Source of the DNA: an uncultured Collinsella sp.
GTDB taxonomy: Bacteria > Actinomycetota > Coriobacteriia > Coriobacteriales > Coriobacteriaceae
Length of the DNA: 12,283 bases
Reading direction: 5' to 3'
Assembly (NCBI GenBank): GCA_902478825.1
Contig: CABSMK010000039.1
Coordinates: 1 to 12,283 of the forward strand
Position 1 is the first letter of the stretch; every line of letters begins with the position of its first letter. The position numbers and the translations under genes were made by a program. The notes under the pieces are model-generated. The model did not search any database, was not told the DNA's origin, and was given only the letters and a program-made list of their open reading frames with translations. Positions 7,101 to 12,283 of this stretch are shown here, in pieces.

Positions 7101-7163
7101 ATGGGGTGCCAGGCGGTTCCTGTGGGTGAGCGCTTGGTTTTCCCAATCGTTAATGGCGTCCAT
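4155..7163 (-). CDS. ebgA: Beta-galactosidase large subunit, EbgA-like (glycoside hydrolase family 2)
   Basis: This cytosolic GH2 enzyme hydrolyses beta-galactosides. It has 1002 residues (EbgA about 1030, LacZ about 1023) and no signal peptide. It follows EbgA very closely at the N-terminus (NDWENQALTHRNRLAPHAYF) and through FPFPVDQPFVPSDDPTG. Domains: sugar-binding jelly roll about 45-208, Ig-like about 210-300, TIM barrel about 302-590, a second Ig-like domain about 598-690, and the C-terminal beta-sandwich about 710-990. The acid/base Glu is E435 in GNESGYG, the nucleophile E497 in NCEYGHSMGNG, and the Mg-site residues E387 and H389 in ETDMESHG. The start at 7163 has GAAGGAG 7 bases upstream and a promoter under three operators. 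It is first in an operon with ebgC and a permease. Lactose activity is likely, but the native substrate of Ebg enzymes is uncertain. Confidence 0.97.
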   Translation of the reverse strand: MDAINDWENQALTHRNRLAPHAYFMGYETADLAATYSRELSRGFVQLSGSWQFRLFEGPAAVSNEELSTYEPEWDHVEVPHLWQVDGYGNLAYTDEGFPFPVDQPFVPSDDPTGVYQRIVNLPAVPAGAREIIRFDGIESYGELYVNGQYIGMTKGSRLSAEFDVTDALVEGDNLFAVKVLQYSDGSYIEDQDMWWASGIFRDVYLMQRPAAHLVDFRFRTHREGDTALITLDTVAEGASRVVYTLSDGENVVATGECVDGHAECSVTDAHFWNPEDPFLYDLTFGVYDGDKVSEYVPHRQGLAEVTVEGNHIYLNGTYFKMHGVNRHDHDDHKGRAVGLDRMRRDLELMKRHNINAVRTSHYANDPRFYELCDEYGIMLVAETDMESHGFENIGNIALVTDDPAWEPAYVDRVERLVMQERNHACIIMWSMGNESGYGCNIRAMYAKAHELDGRPVHYEEDRNADTVDVISTMYSRVSQMNDFGEHPFPKPRINCEYGHSMGNGPGGLSEYQEVFDRWDCIQGQFIWEWCDHGLAAVTEDGVAYDMYGGDNGDYPNNSNFCIDGMVFPWQQPSPGLTEYGQVICPVRMAYDAEAGELTVTNKRWFTTLEDVCLSAETLVDGDVVCRKTLMPGAVAPGESVQLPLVIREAAVGETLLTVRAYTMAAHVWCEPMFQLGASQFAIANHPAPAIAAPTRPELTVEETEQEIRIHSLNGELTFNKVNGTVSKWKASGRDVMASGPQVGFWHPLVDNHAQEYDSLWKDNFIDVMQTSTRKVSWKQDGNAVVVTVSQRIAPPVRAFGMCVELVYTVLPSGRVDLKVSGEPYGDYSDIIPRIGISFEVPGCDRAVEWYGHGPGENYPDSLRANPVGHYRTTVDDMFTPYVMPQDCANREGTRWVALRSSHGDGVLVTRPADAASNPFSFSAWPYSCEAIDNAKHVYDLVKGDTVTVNINDQLLGLGSNSWGSEVLDSYRTRFESFSFEVSLRPLTSADLAQALAPIKEA

Positions 7164-7198
7164 GGTGATGCTCCTTCGTCATCGTAGTGATTCTTGTG

Positions 7199-7208
7199 CA
7201 ACCGGTTG
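7199..7208. promoter_or_regulatory. LacI-type operator O1 (CAACCGGTTG)
   Basis: A perfect 10-bp palindrome, flanked identically to O2 as GTGCAACCGGTTGTCC (7196-7211). The central CG step and the NAACCGGTTN form are typical of LacI/GalR-family operators. It lies just downstream of the ebgA -10 box (7219-7214), over the expected transcription start, so a bound repressor would block initiation. Confidence 0.85.
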
Positions 7209-7213
7209 TCCTT

Positions 7214-7243
7214 ATCTTACGGGCGATGCAAAAAGCTGTGCAA
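7214..7243 (-). promoter_or_regulatory. ebgA operon promoter
   Basis: On the minus strand, -35 TTGCAC (7243-7238) and -10 TAAGAT (7219-7214) are 18 bp apart, and transcription would begin about 45 bp before the ebgA ATG. The -35 box is formed by the end of operator O2, and O1 lies at the start site. This geometry is that of a repressed promoter. Confidence 0.7.
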
Positions 7244-7250
7244 CCGGTTG
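7241..7250. promoter_or_regulatory. LacI-type operator O2 (CAACCGGTTG), overlapping the -35 box
   Basis: Second copy of the palindrome, again inside GTGCAACCGGTTGTCC (7238-7253). Its centre is 42 bp from O1, four helical turns at 10.5 bp per turn. It supplies three bases of the ebgA -35 hexamer, so repressor binding and polymerase binding should exclude each other. Confidence 0.85.
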
Positions 7251-7285
7251 TCCGCTGAACGGTCGATTTGACCGGGTTAACGGTG

Positions 7286-7302
7286 CAACCGGTTGTACAA
7301 CC
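7286..7302. promoter_or_regulatory. LacI-type operator O3 with an overlapping second palindrome
   Basis: Third CAACCGGTTG copy (7286-7295), centred 45 bp from O2. Its right half also forms a second perfect 12-bp palindrome, GGTTGTACAACC (7291-7302), so a half-site is shared. It lies upstream of the ebgA -35 box and about 240 bp before the regulator gene. It may help DNA looping or cooperative binding. Confidence 0.75.
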
Positions 7303-7423
7303 GCGACACTTATGTCACCCTGAGTATCGAAACACAGCACAAGACATCGTTCTTAAGCTCGTAGGCAACCGCCACGCCCGCAGATATCTCCCCCCATACG
7401 AGGTGTATTCGATTGCGGCTTGG

Positions 7424-7466
7424 TTGCAAAACGACGCCGGTCACCGGATATCATGAACGCTGTTCA
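7424..7466 (+). promoter_or_regulatory. Weak candidate promoter and inverted repeat for the LacI-family regulator
   Basis: TTGCAA (7424-7429) and TATCAT (7449-7454) form a -35/-10 pair with a long 19-bp spacer. A perfect 5-bp inverted repeat TGAAC/GTTCA (7454-7458, 7462-7466) covers the expected start. The regulator ATG follows 75 bp later. A TATAGT at 7474-7479 is an alternative -10 box with no good -35 partner. The evidence is thin. Confidence 0.3.
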
Positions 7467-7540
7467 GACGCACTATAGTAAGCTGTATCCGCACCAGCCC
7501 GTATCAGTGACAACATCGACCGCATTTTCCAGGAGACGCC

Positions 7541-8557
7541 ATGACCCAACCAGTTCGCACCGCACCTACGCTTGCCGAGGTTGCCGCAGCTGCCGGCGTG
7601 TCGCGCTCCACGGCATCGCGCGCTCTCAACGATTCGCCCCGCATTAGCGAGGAAACCAAAAAGCGCGTCCGCGCGGCGGCCAAGGAAGTCAATTTTGTCC
7701 CCAACGCTCGTGGCCGAGCGCTCGCTGTCGGGCGCACGGAAATCATCGCCGTGCTCGTGACCGAGCCCCTGAGTGAACTCTTCAGCGACCCCACCTATAG
7801 CGAGTTTTTGAGCGGCATTACCGAGGAACTGTCGGAGTCGTCCTATCTGCCCGTTATCTTGCAGGCGTCTTCTACGCATGAGCGCAACCGCGCACGCGAG
7901 CACTTTGAGCGCCGCTCGTTCGACGCCGTGATCGACGTCTCCCCCTACAAGGGCAGCGAGCTGCTCGAGGTACTGTGCGAGCTGGGCGTACCCACCGTGT
8001 TGTGCGGCCAGCTCGAGGGCCACCCCTATCGCGATGTGTTCTCGACGGTCTACTCTGACGACGAAGAGGGCGGACGCTTTGCAGCGCTCGCTATGAAGGA
8101 GCGAGGGCGCAAAGATATCGTCGCCGTGTTGGGACCGCAAGACAACCCCGCCGTTGTCGACCGCCTGCGCGGCTACCGCGCCGTCTTGGGCGAAGACCTC
8201 CCAGACGCAAACGTTATCTATACCGGCTGGAACAACGGAGACGGCTATCAGGCCATGCACCAGATCCTCGCGCGCGAGATTGCTTTCGATGGCGTGCTCT
8301 GCGGATCGGACCGTATCGCGGCTGGCGTCATCACCGCACTCAACGAGGCAGGCCTATCCGTTCCGGCGGACATTTCTGTCGTCGGCTTCGACGATCACGA
8401 GATTGCGACGCGCTGCGTCCCCGCGCTCACGACCGTCCGCCAGCCCCTGCGCGAAGAAGGCCACATGGCCGCCAACATTGCGCTCGACATGATCAAGGGT
8501 GCCGAGCCCACCACCTCCGTGATGCACATGCAGCTGATCCAGAGAGACTCGCTATAA
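7541..8557 (+). CDS. LacI-family transcriptional regulator, probable repressor of the ebg-like operon
   Basis: This is a 338-residue DNA-binding regulator. An N-terminal LacI helix-turn-helix spans residues 10-30 (TLAEVAAAAGVSRSTASRALN), a hinge helix follows near 55-61 (NARGRAL), and a periplasmic-binding-protein-like sugar-sensing domain runs from about 66 to the end. That domain has the usual DGVLCGSDRIAAGV, SVVGFDDHEIATR and LTTVRQPLREEG motifs. AGGAG precedes the ATG with a 5-base gap. It is transcribed away from ebgA, and the gap between them holds three LacI-type palindromes, which makes it the likely local repressor, perhaps relieved by a galactoside. Functionally it corresponds to E. 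coli EbgR, but EbgR lies in the same direction as ebgA and the two sequences are not clearly orthologous, so I give no symbol. Confidence 0.93.
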   Translation: MTQPVRTAPTLAEVAAAAGVSRSTASRALNDSPRISEETKKRVRAAAKEVNFVPNARGRALAVGRTEIIAVLVTEPLSELFSDPTYSEFLSGITEELSESSYLPVILQASSTHERNRAREHFERRSFDAVIDVSPYKGSELLEVLCELGVPTVLCGQLEGHPYRDVFSTVYSDDEEGGRFAALAMKERGRKDIVAVLGPQDNPAVVDRLRGYRAVLGEDLPDANVIYTGWNNGDGYQAMHQILAREIAFDGVLCGSDRIAAGVITALNEAGLSVPADISVVGFDDHEIATRCVPALTTVRQPLREEGHMAANIALDMIKGAEPTTSVMHMQLIQRDSL

Positions 8558-8563
8558 GAAATT

Positions 8564-8607
8564 GGGGCAGGCTTTCCGCCAGACAGTTGTTACAGAAAGC
8601 CTGCCCC
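8564..8607 (+). terminator. Hairpin 1: likely terminator of the LacI-family gene
   Basis: Perfect 13-bp stem ggggcaggctttc (8564-8576) with 8595-8607, an 18-base loop containing AGACAG, then gttttg. It begins 7 bases after the stop codon. The T-run is short (four T), so termination may need the following hairpins too. Confidence 0.65.
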
Positions 8608-8624
8608 GTTTTGAGTGCTCATTC

Positions 8625-8670
8625 TGGGGCACAGTTTCCGTTAGACAGCTCAACCGGAAACTGTGCCCCA
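8625..8670. repeat. Hairpin 2 of the tandem set
   Basis: Perfect 16-bp stem (8625-8640 with 8655-8670) and a 14-base loop that again contains AGACAG. It is followed on the plus strand by ttatttt, giving a second terminator-like structure. The stem core GGGGCACAGTTTCC differs from hairpin 1 at several positions, and each change is matched in the opposite arm. Confidence 0.8.
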
Positions 8671-8687
8671 TTATTTTGCCGAATTCT

Positions 8688-8731
8688 GGGTCGCGCTTTC
8701 CCAGAGGACCCCCTTTGGGAAAGCGCGACCC
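8688..8731. repeat. Hairpin 3 of the tandem set, long stem with tetraloop
   Basis: A 15-bp perfect stem (8688-8702 with 8717-8731) continues inward for five more pairs, one of them G-T, to a 4-base loop ACCC (8708-8711). This is a 20-bp hairpin, the most stable of the set. The loop lacks the AGACAG seen in units 1 and 2. No T-run follows on either strand, so it is not a standard terminator. Confidence 0.8.
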
Positions 8732-8804
8732 GTTCTGGACCCAGATTCCGGGACGCACTTTCCGCGACGCCCGGTCACCCTATATCCCCTCACAATCTCG
8801 GCGC

Positions 8805-8841
8805 ATAAAAAACGAGGGAAGGCACACGTCCTTCCCTCGTT
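8805..8841 (-). terminator. Intrinsic terminator of aspS
   Basis: A perfect 12-bp stem aacgagggaagg (8811-8822) with 8830-8841 and a 7-base loop is followed on the minus strand by a run of six T (complement of 8807-8812, overlapping the stem foot). It lies about 25 bp past the aspS stop codon. A strong, ordinary terminator. Confidence 0.93.
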
Positions 8842-8864
8842 GCAAGCAATATGTAGCCGCTTGC

Positions 8865-10652
8865 CTACATCAGGCGCAGGCTGACGTCCTTGAGCTGGGC
8901 GCCGGAAACGGCACTCGGAGCACCCGACATAAGGTCGGAGCCACTGGCCGTCTTGGGGAACGCCATGACGTCGCGGATGGAGTCGGAACCGGTGAGCAGC
9001 ATGCACACGCGGTCCAGACCCAGAGCGAAACCGCCCATCGGGGGCGCACCAAACTTGAGGGCCTCCATGAGGAAGCCAAACTGAGACTCGGCGCGCTCCT
9101 CGGTAAAGCCCAGGAGCTTGAGCATGGACATCTGCATCTCGGCGTTGTGGATACGCATACCGCCGCCGCCGGCCTCAAAGCCGTCCATGACAAAGTCGTA
9201 GGTGCACGAACCGGCTGCCAGCGGATCGGCCTCGATCTTGGCGATGTCGGTCTCGGTCGGCAGGGTAAAGGGCTGATGCTCGGCAGCATAGGCCTTGCGA
9301 TCCTCGTCCCAATGGAACAGCGGGAAGTTGACGACCCACAGGAAGTCGTGACCCTCGCGCTTGATCTCGAGCGCATTGGCCATGTGCGAACGCATGCCGC
9401 CCAGGATCTCGTCGGAGAGCAGGCGCGGGCCGGCGGCGAACATCACAAGGTCGCCGGGCTCGACGTCCATGCGCTCGCGCAGAGCCGCCATCTCCTCGTC
9501 CGAGAAGAACTTGACGATGGGGCTGTTGATGGAACCGTCCTCGCGGAAGGCGATCCAGGCCAGGCCCTTGGCGCCAAACGTGGAGGCCACGCCGGCGAGC
9601 TTATCGATCTTGGCACGCGCCCAGGCACCGGCGCCCTTGGCGTTGATGGCCTTGACGACAGAGCCCTCCTCGTTTGCGGCAGTCGCAAAGACCTTGAACT
9701 TGGAGTTGGCAAAGATGTCGGTCAGGTCGACCAAGTGCATGCCATAGCGGGTATCGGGCTTGTCGGAGCCATAGGTGTCCATGGCCTCCCAGTAGTTCAT
9801 GCGACGCAGCGGCGTGGGCATCTCGACACCCATGCGACCGAAGGCATCGGCAAGAACCTCCTCGAGCGCACTCATGACATCGTTCTGGTCCACGAAGGAC
9901 ATCTCGATATCGACCTGGGTGAACTCGGGCTGACGGTCGGCGCGCAGGTCCTCGTCGCGGAAGCACTTGGCAACCTGGTAGTAGCGCTCGACGCCACCGA
10001 CCATGAGCAGCTGCTTCAGGAGCTGCGGGGACTGCGGCAGGGCGTAGAAGTTGCCCGGCTGGATGCGGCTGGGGACGATGAAGTCGCGGGCGCCCTCGGG
10101 CGTAGACTTGAACAGGGAGGGCGTCTCGACCTCCATGAACTCACGGTTGTGCAGCGCCTCGCGAATGGCAAAGGTGAAGTCGGAGCGCAGCTTGAGGTTG
10201 GCCATCATCTCGGGACGGCGGAGGTCCAGATAGCGATAGCGCAGGCGAGTGTCCTCGCTGGTCTCGATGCCGTCCTCGATCTGGAACGGCGGGGTGACGG
10301 ACGTGTTGAGCACCTCGGCGTGGTCGGTCAGGACCTCGATCTCGCCGGTCGCGAGCTTGGTGTTGGTGGTCTCCTCGCCACGGGCGCGCACGACGCCGTG
10401 AATCTTGATGGGCCACTCGGGACGCATGGTCTCGGCGATCTTAAAGGCATCGCCATCGGAGTGCTCGGGGTCGAAGGTGAGCTGCGTAATGCCCTCGCGG
10501 TCGCGAAGGTCGCAGAAGATAAGGCCGCCGTGGTCGCGGCGACGGCTCACCCAACCGGTGAGGGTGACCTCTTCGCCCACGTTCTCGAAGCGAAGCTCGC
10601 CGCAGGTACGGGTGTGCATGGAATGCTCATCGATGGGACGGGTCTGGCTCAT
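8865..10652 (-). CDS. aspS: Aspartate--tRNA ligase, bacterial type
   Basis: This cytosolic class II synthetase charges tRNA with aspartate. It has 595 residues, normal for the bacterial type. An OB-fold anticodon-binding domain spans about 15-115 and the class II core begins near 140. Motif 2 is FRDEDLRADRQPEFTQ (221-236), a bacterial GAD insertion lies around 300-410, and motif 3 is GGFALGLDRVCMLL (540-553). The tail AFPKTASGSDLMSGAPS is typical. The start at 10652 has AAAGGAGG 9 bases upstream. The anticodon-domain loop reads RRRDHGG with His41. In Pseudomonas the matching His marks non-discriminating AspRS, which also charges tRNA-Asn, while E. coli has Leu, so an indirect Asn-tRNA route through GatCAB is possible. 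The gene is monocistronic, with its own terminator. Confidence 0.97.
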   Translation of the reverse strand: MSQTRPIDEHSMHTRTCGELRFENVGEEVTLTGWVSRRRDHGGLIFCDLRDREGITQLTFDPEHSDGDAFKIAETMRPEWPIKIHGVVRARGEETTNTKLATGEIEVLTDHAEVLNTSVTPPFQIEDGIETSEDTRLRYRYLDLRRPEMMANLKLRSDFTFAIREALHNREFMEVETPSLFKSTPEGARDFIVPSRIQPGNFYALPQSPQLLKQLLMVGGVERYYQVAKCFRDEDLRADRQPEFTQVDIEMSFVDQNDVMSALEEVLADAFGRMGVEMPTPLRRMNYWEAMDTYGSDKPDTRYGMHLVDLTDIFANSKFKVFATAANEEGSVVKAINAKGAGAWARAKIDKLAGVASTFGAKGLAWIAFREDGSINSPIVKFFSDEEMAALRERMDVEPGDLVMFAAGPRLLSDEILGGMRSHMANALEIKREGHDFLWVVNFPLFHWDEDRKAYAAEHQPFTLPTETDIAKIEADPLAAGSCTYDFVMDGFEAGGGGMRIHNAEMQMSMLKLLGFTEERAESQFGFLMEALKFGAPPMGGFALGLDRVCMLLTGSDSIRDVMAFPKTASGSDLMSGAPSAVSGAQLKDVSLRLM

Positions 10653-10679
10653 ACCAGTGATCCTCCTTTATGGATCTGT

Positions 10680-10704
10680 GCCGCCCCGTGTCGTTCCGGG
10701 CGGC
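10680..10704 (-). other. GC-rich hairpin in the aspS leader
   Basis: Perfect 7-bp stem gccgccc (10680-10686) with gggcggc (10698-10704) and an 11-base loop, about 30 bp upstream of the aspS start. A -10-like TAAGAT lies on the minus strand near 10763, so the hairpin would be in the 5' leader. I see no T-box specifier or anti-terminator features. Confidence 0.35.
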
Positions 10705-10908
10705 GTCGTACAGATTTGCCCAGCCTGCGTAAACCGCGCAGCCGGACATGGCGTTCTATCTTATCGCACCTGTGTCGATGTACCGCGAAAAAGTAACTCT
10801 TGCCCAAAGACTTGACGGAGACGAAACAATTGACGCGGCCTGGCCGTCGCCCAGGCGCGCCGCGTGCGACAATGTGCCCCAATACAACTGCACTCGGAAA
10901 GGCCCACC

Positions 10909-11544
10909 ATGACTGCACGCCTCATCGTTATGGATATCGACTCCACGCTCATCAACCAGGAGGTCATCGACCTGTTGGGCGAGGAGGCCGGCGTGGGCGA
11001 GCAAGTTGCACAGATCACCGAGCGCGCTATGCGCGGCGAGCTGGACTTTAAGCAAGCGCTCGAGGAGCGCGTGGGGCTGCTCGCCGGCCTGGACGAGAGC
11101 GTGTTCGAGCGCACCTTTGAGCGCGTGACATTTACCCCCGGCGCGTTGGAACTTGTACGCTCGGCACACAGCAAGGGCTGGAAGGTCGGCGTGGTGAGCG
11201 GCGGCTTCCACGAGGTCGCTGACAAGATCGTAGCCGCCGCGGGCATCGATTTTTGCCTGGCCAACCGCCTAGAGGTCGTGGACGGCAAGCTTACCGGTAA
11301 GTTGGCTGCCGACATTGTGACCAAGGAGTCCAAGCTCATCCAGCTGCTGGACTGGGCAGTTGAGTGCGGCGCCGATATGGCACACACGGTCGCTATTGGC
11401 GACGGGGCAAACGACATCCCCATGATCCAGGCCGCGGGCACTGGCATCGCGTTTTGCGCCAAGCCCAAGACGCGCGAGGCAGCCCCGTTTACCATCGACG
11501 AGCGCAACCTGATGCTCGCCATGGATATCATCCTGCGCGACTAG
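10909..11544 (+). CDS. serB: Phosphoserine phosphatase, HAD superfamily
   Basis: SerB removes phosphate from O-phosphoserine in the last step of serine synthesis, in the cytosol. The protein has 211 residues, which is the HAD catalytic core alone without the N-terminal ACT-like region of longer SerB proteins. Motif I is DIDSTL with nucleophile D9 and acid/base D11. E18 follows in the cap-side segment. Motif II is SGGF (97-100), the motif III Lys is K142, and motif IV is GDGANDIPM (164-172). The start at 10909 is chosen over an upstream in-frame ATG (10864) because GGAAAGG lies 6-8 bases before it and motif I then sits at the usual place. It is divergent from aspS. Another HAD phosphatase with the same motifs is possible but less likely. 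Confidence 0.9.
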   Translation: MTARLIVMDIDSTLINQEVIDLLGEEAGVGEQVAQITERAMRGELDFKQALEERVGLLAGLDESVFERTFERVTFTPGALELVRSAHSKGWKVGVVSGGFHEVADKIVAAAGIDFCLANRLEVVDGKLTGKLAADIVTKESKLIQLLDWAVECGADMAHTVAIGDGANDIPMIQAAGTGIAFCAKPKTREAAPFTIDERNLMLAMDIILRD

Positions 11545-11553
11545 CCGATCTGT

Positions 11554-11582
11554 CTAACAATTGAATCAGTCCGTCCTATAGT
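11554..11582 (+). promoter_or_regulatory. Candidate promoter upstream of larB
   Basis: CTAACA (11554-11559) and TATAGT (11577-11582) are 17 bp apart, matching the -35 and -10 consensus at four and five of six positions. An 11-bp inverted repeat starts at its downstream edge. An alternative -10 box, TAGACT (11630-11635), has no good -35 partner. The larB ATG follows the first candidate by 76 bp. Confidence 0.5.
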
Positions 11583-11614
11583 TTCCGAACAATTTTGTCT
11601 TAGTGTTCGGAAAC
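11581..11614. promoter_or_regulatory. Inverted repeat upstream of larB, operator or serB terminator stem
   Basis: Perfect 11-bp arms gtttccgaaca (11581-11591) and tgttcggaaac (11604-11614) surround a 12-base loop. The repeat begins 36 bp after serB and ends 44 bp before larB, immediately downstream of a candidate -10 box. That position fits an operator for a lar repressor. As RNA it would make a hairpin, but no T-run follows, so terminator function is less likely. Confidence 0.55.
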
Positions 11615-11658
11615 ATACCCTTTGAGTGCTAGACTTTGCGCCGTCGAAGGGAACATAT

Positions 11659-12283
11659 ATGGATAAGCGAGATCTTGAGCAGCTGCTGAGCGATGTTGCC
11701 GGCGGATCAGTCACCCCTGCCGATGCCCTTACGCGCATCCAGACGGCTCCGATCGCCGATTTGGGCTTTGCGCAGCTTGATCTTTCGCGCGGAGTGCGCC
11801 AGGGAGCCGGCGAGGTTGTCTACGGTGCCGGTAAAACCGCCGAGCAAATTGCCGCCATTATCAAAGCATTACTCGATGCAGACCAGGAGCGCATCCTGGT
11901 CACGCGCTTAGATGCCGAAAAAGCCGCGCACACCGCTGAGCTTCTCGGCAACGACATCGACCTGGGATATGTCCCGGACGCACAGCTCGCCCTGGTGGGC
12001 GGCAAGCCCTCCCCCACCGGCAACGGACGCATCGTCGTCGCCTGCGCCGGCACGAGCGACCTGCCCGTCGCCGAAGAGGCGGCACTGACGGCCGAGTTCT
12101 ACGGCAACGAGGTCGATCGCCTCTACGACGTGGGTGTCGCCGGCCTGCACCGCCTGCTCGCTCATGCCGAGGAACTCGCCCAGGCGCAGGTGGTCATCGC
12201 CATCGCCGGCATGGAGGGCGCTCTGGCGAGCGTTGTCGGCGGTCTGGTGAGCTGTCCGGTCATCGCCGTCCCCACCAGCGTGG
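11659..12283 (+). CDS. larB: Nickel pincer cofactor biosynthesis protein LarB, N-terminal 208 residues (cut by window edge)
   Basis: LarB carboxylates the pyridinium ring of nicotinate adenine dinucleotide and releases AMP, giving the dicarboxylated mononucleotide that LarE and LarC turn into the nickel-pincer cofactor of lactate racemase-type enzymes. The frame from 11659 is open to the window end. An N-terminal region has the LarB signature DLSRGVRQGAGEVVYGAGKT (41-60). A PurE-like domain then has GNGRIVVACAGTSDLPVAEEA (121-141, first and last residues as cited) and VVIAIAGMEGALASVVGGL (178-196). About 40 C-terminal residues are missing compared with typical LarB. GAAGGGAAC precedes the ATG. 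larC and larE would be expected downstream, beyond the edge. Confidence 0.93.
   Translation, partial: MDKRDLEQLLSDVAGGSVTPADALTRIQTAPIADLGFAQLDLSRGVRQGAGEVVYGAGKTAEQIAAIIKALLDADQERILVTRLDAEKAAHTAELLGNDIDLGYVPDAQLALVGGKPSPTGNGRIVVACAGTSDLPVAEEAALTAEFYGNEVDRLYDVGVAGLHRLLAHAEELAQAQVVIAIAGMEGALASVVGGLVSCPVIAVPTSV

Larger units (their letters stand above)
7164..7540. other. Divergent ebgA-regulator intergenic region (377 bp)
   Basis: This gap holds the ebgA promoter and three operators in its left half (7199-7302). A weak candidate promoter and small inverted repeat for the regulator lie near 7424-7466. A lone half-operator-like GGTTGCA sits at 7422-7428. Between about 7305 and 7420 I see no convincing gene, RNA or repeat. 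Short open frames here lack ribosome-binding sites and family resemblance. Confidence 0.7.
8559..8774. repeat. Tandem family of diverged hairpin units between convergent genes
   Basis: Four units of roughly 60 bp start with related left arms: aaattggggcaggctttccg (8559), attctggggcacagtttccg (8621), attctgggtcgcgctttccc (8683) and attccgggacgcactttccg (8744). The first three have exact complementary right arms (13-, 16- and 15/20-bp stems). The fourth has only a 5-bp ccggg/cccgg pairing (8748-8752, 8770-8774) and looks decayed. The loops of units 1 and 2 share AGACAG. The stems differ from unit to unit while pairing is kept, which implies selection for structure. The position between convergent genes suits bidirectional termination, but the repetition goes beyond what that needs. 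Together with the aspS terminator this accounts for the whole 307-bp gap. Confidence 0.85.

Noticed and set aside
2043..7187. A 1714-codon open frame on the plus strand covering the permease, ebgC and ebgA
   Set aside because: It is antisense to three genes with clear family motifs and crosses their intergenic gaps. The translation is low-complexity, rich in His, Asp, Gly and Val, and shows no domain. It comes from the biased third codon positions of high-GC genes.
7421..7430. A fourth CAACCGGTTG operator near the regulator gene
   Set aside because: Only the half GGTTGCA matches; the left half does not, so it is not counted as an operator.
7451..8260. A 269-codon minus-strand frame inside the LacI-family gene
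   Set aside because: Shadow of the regulator gene, which has HTH, hinge and sensor motifs and a good ribosome-binding site on the plus strand.
8559..8774. CRISPR array
   Set aside because: The repeats are diverged, palindromic over most of their length and only four in number, with no uniform spacers and no cas genes.
8562..10796. A 744-codon plus-strand frame across aspS and the hairpin array
   Set aside because: Antisense shadow of aspS. It begins inside hairpin 1 and has no plausible protein family or ribosome-binding site.
10812..10873. serB promoter from TTGACG boxes at 10812 and 10830
   Set aside because: Neither TTGACG has a -10 box at acceptable spacing; the GACAAT at 10868 lacks a -35 partner.
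10653..10908. T-box riboswitch for aspS
   Set aside because: Only a short GC-rich hairpin is present; no T-box sequence, specifier loop or terminator/antiterminator pair was found.

Overview
The window is high-GC bacterial chromosome with tightly packed genes and well-formed Shine-Dalgarno sites. The gene set is two FeoA proteins plus FeoB, a Ser46-less HPr, an EbgA/EbgC-type beta-galactosidase with an APC permease, a LacI regulator, AspRS with a GAD insert, a short SerB and LarB. This content and the codon use suggest a gut actinobacterium of the Coriobacteriia, perhaps Collinsella-like. The taxonomic call is inference; no rRNA gene or other decisive marker is present.

Layout, left to right. 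(1) Positions 1-1335, minus strand: a ferrous-iron uptake operon read feoA2, feoA1, feoB, with feoB cut by the window edge. A perfect 15-bp inverted repeat lies upstream of the operon and a second DtxR-box-like inverted repeat lies just before feoB. (2) 1475-1772, minus: a stand-alone HPr gene with a strong terminator. It has the phosphorylatable His15 but Asp in place of Ser46. (3) 1852-2109: a perfect 50-bp inverted repeat enclosing an AT-richer 158-bp core. One arm encodes the C-terminus and stop codon of the neighbouring permease gene. (4) 2067-7163, minus: an operon of ebgA (large beta-galactosidase subunit), ebgC (small subunit) and an APC-family permease. It is divergent from a LacI-family regulator (7541-8557, plus), and three identical CAACCGGTTG operators surround the ebgA promoter. 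(5) 8559-8774: a tandem set of long hairpins between the convergent regulator and aspS genes. Their stems differ in sequence but remain paired. (6) 8865-10652, minus: aspS with its own terminator. (7) 10909-11544, plus: serB. (8) 11659 to the edge, plus: larB, the first enzyme of nickel-pincer cofactor synthesis, preceded by an 11-bp inverted repeat.

The best-integrated unit is the ebg-like locus. The regulator probably binds the three palindromes, one of which covers the -35 box and one the start-site region of ebgA, and so controls hydrolase, small subunit and permease together. The Feo genes form an iron-uptake unit, probably controlled by a DtxR/IdeR-type repressor. HPr, AspRS, SerB and LarB are independent. 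The strongest candidates for something undescribed are the 50-bp inverted-repeat element, the covarying tandem hairpins, the natural D46 HPr, and the link between an Ebg beta-galactosidase and an amino-acid-type permease.
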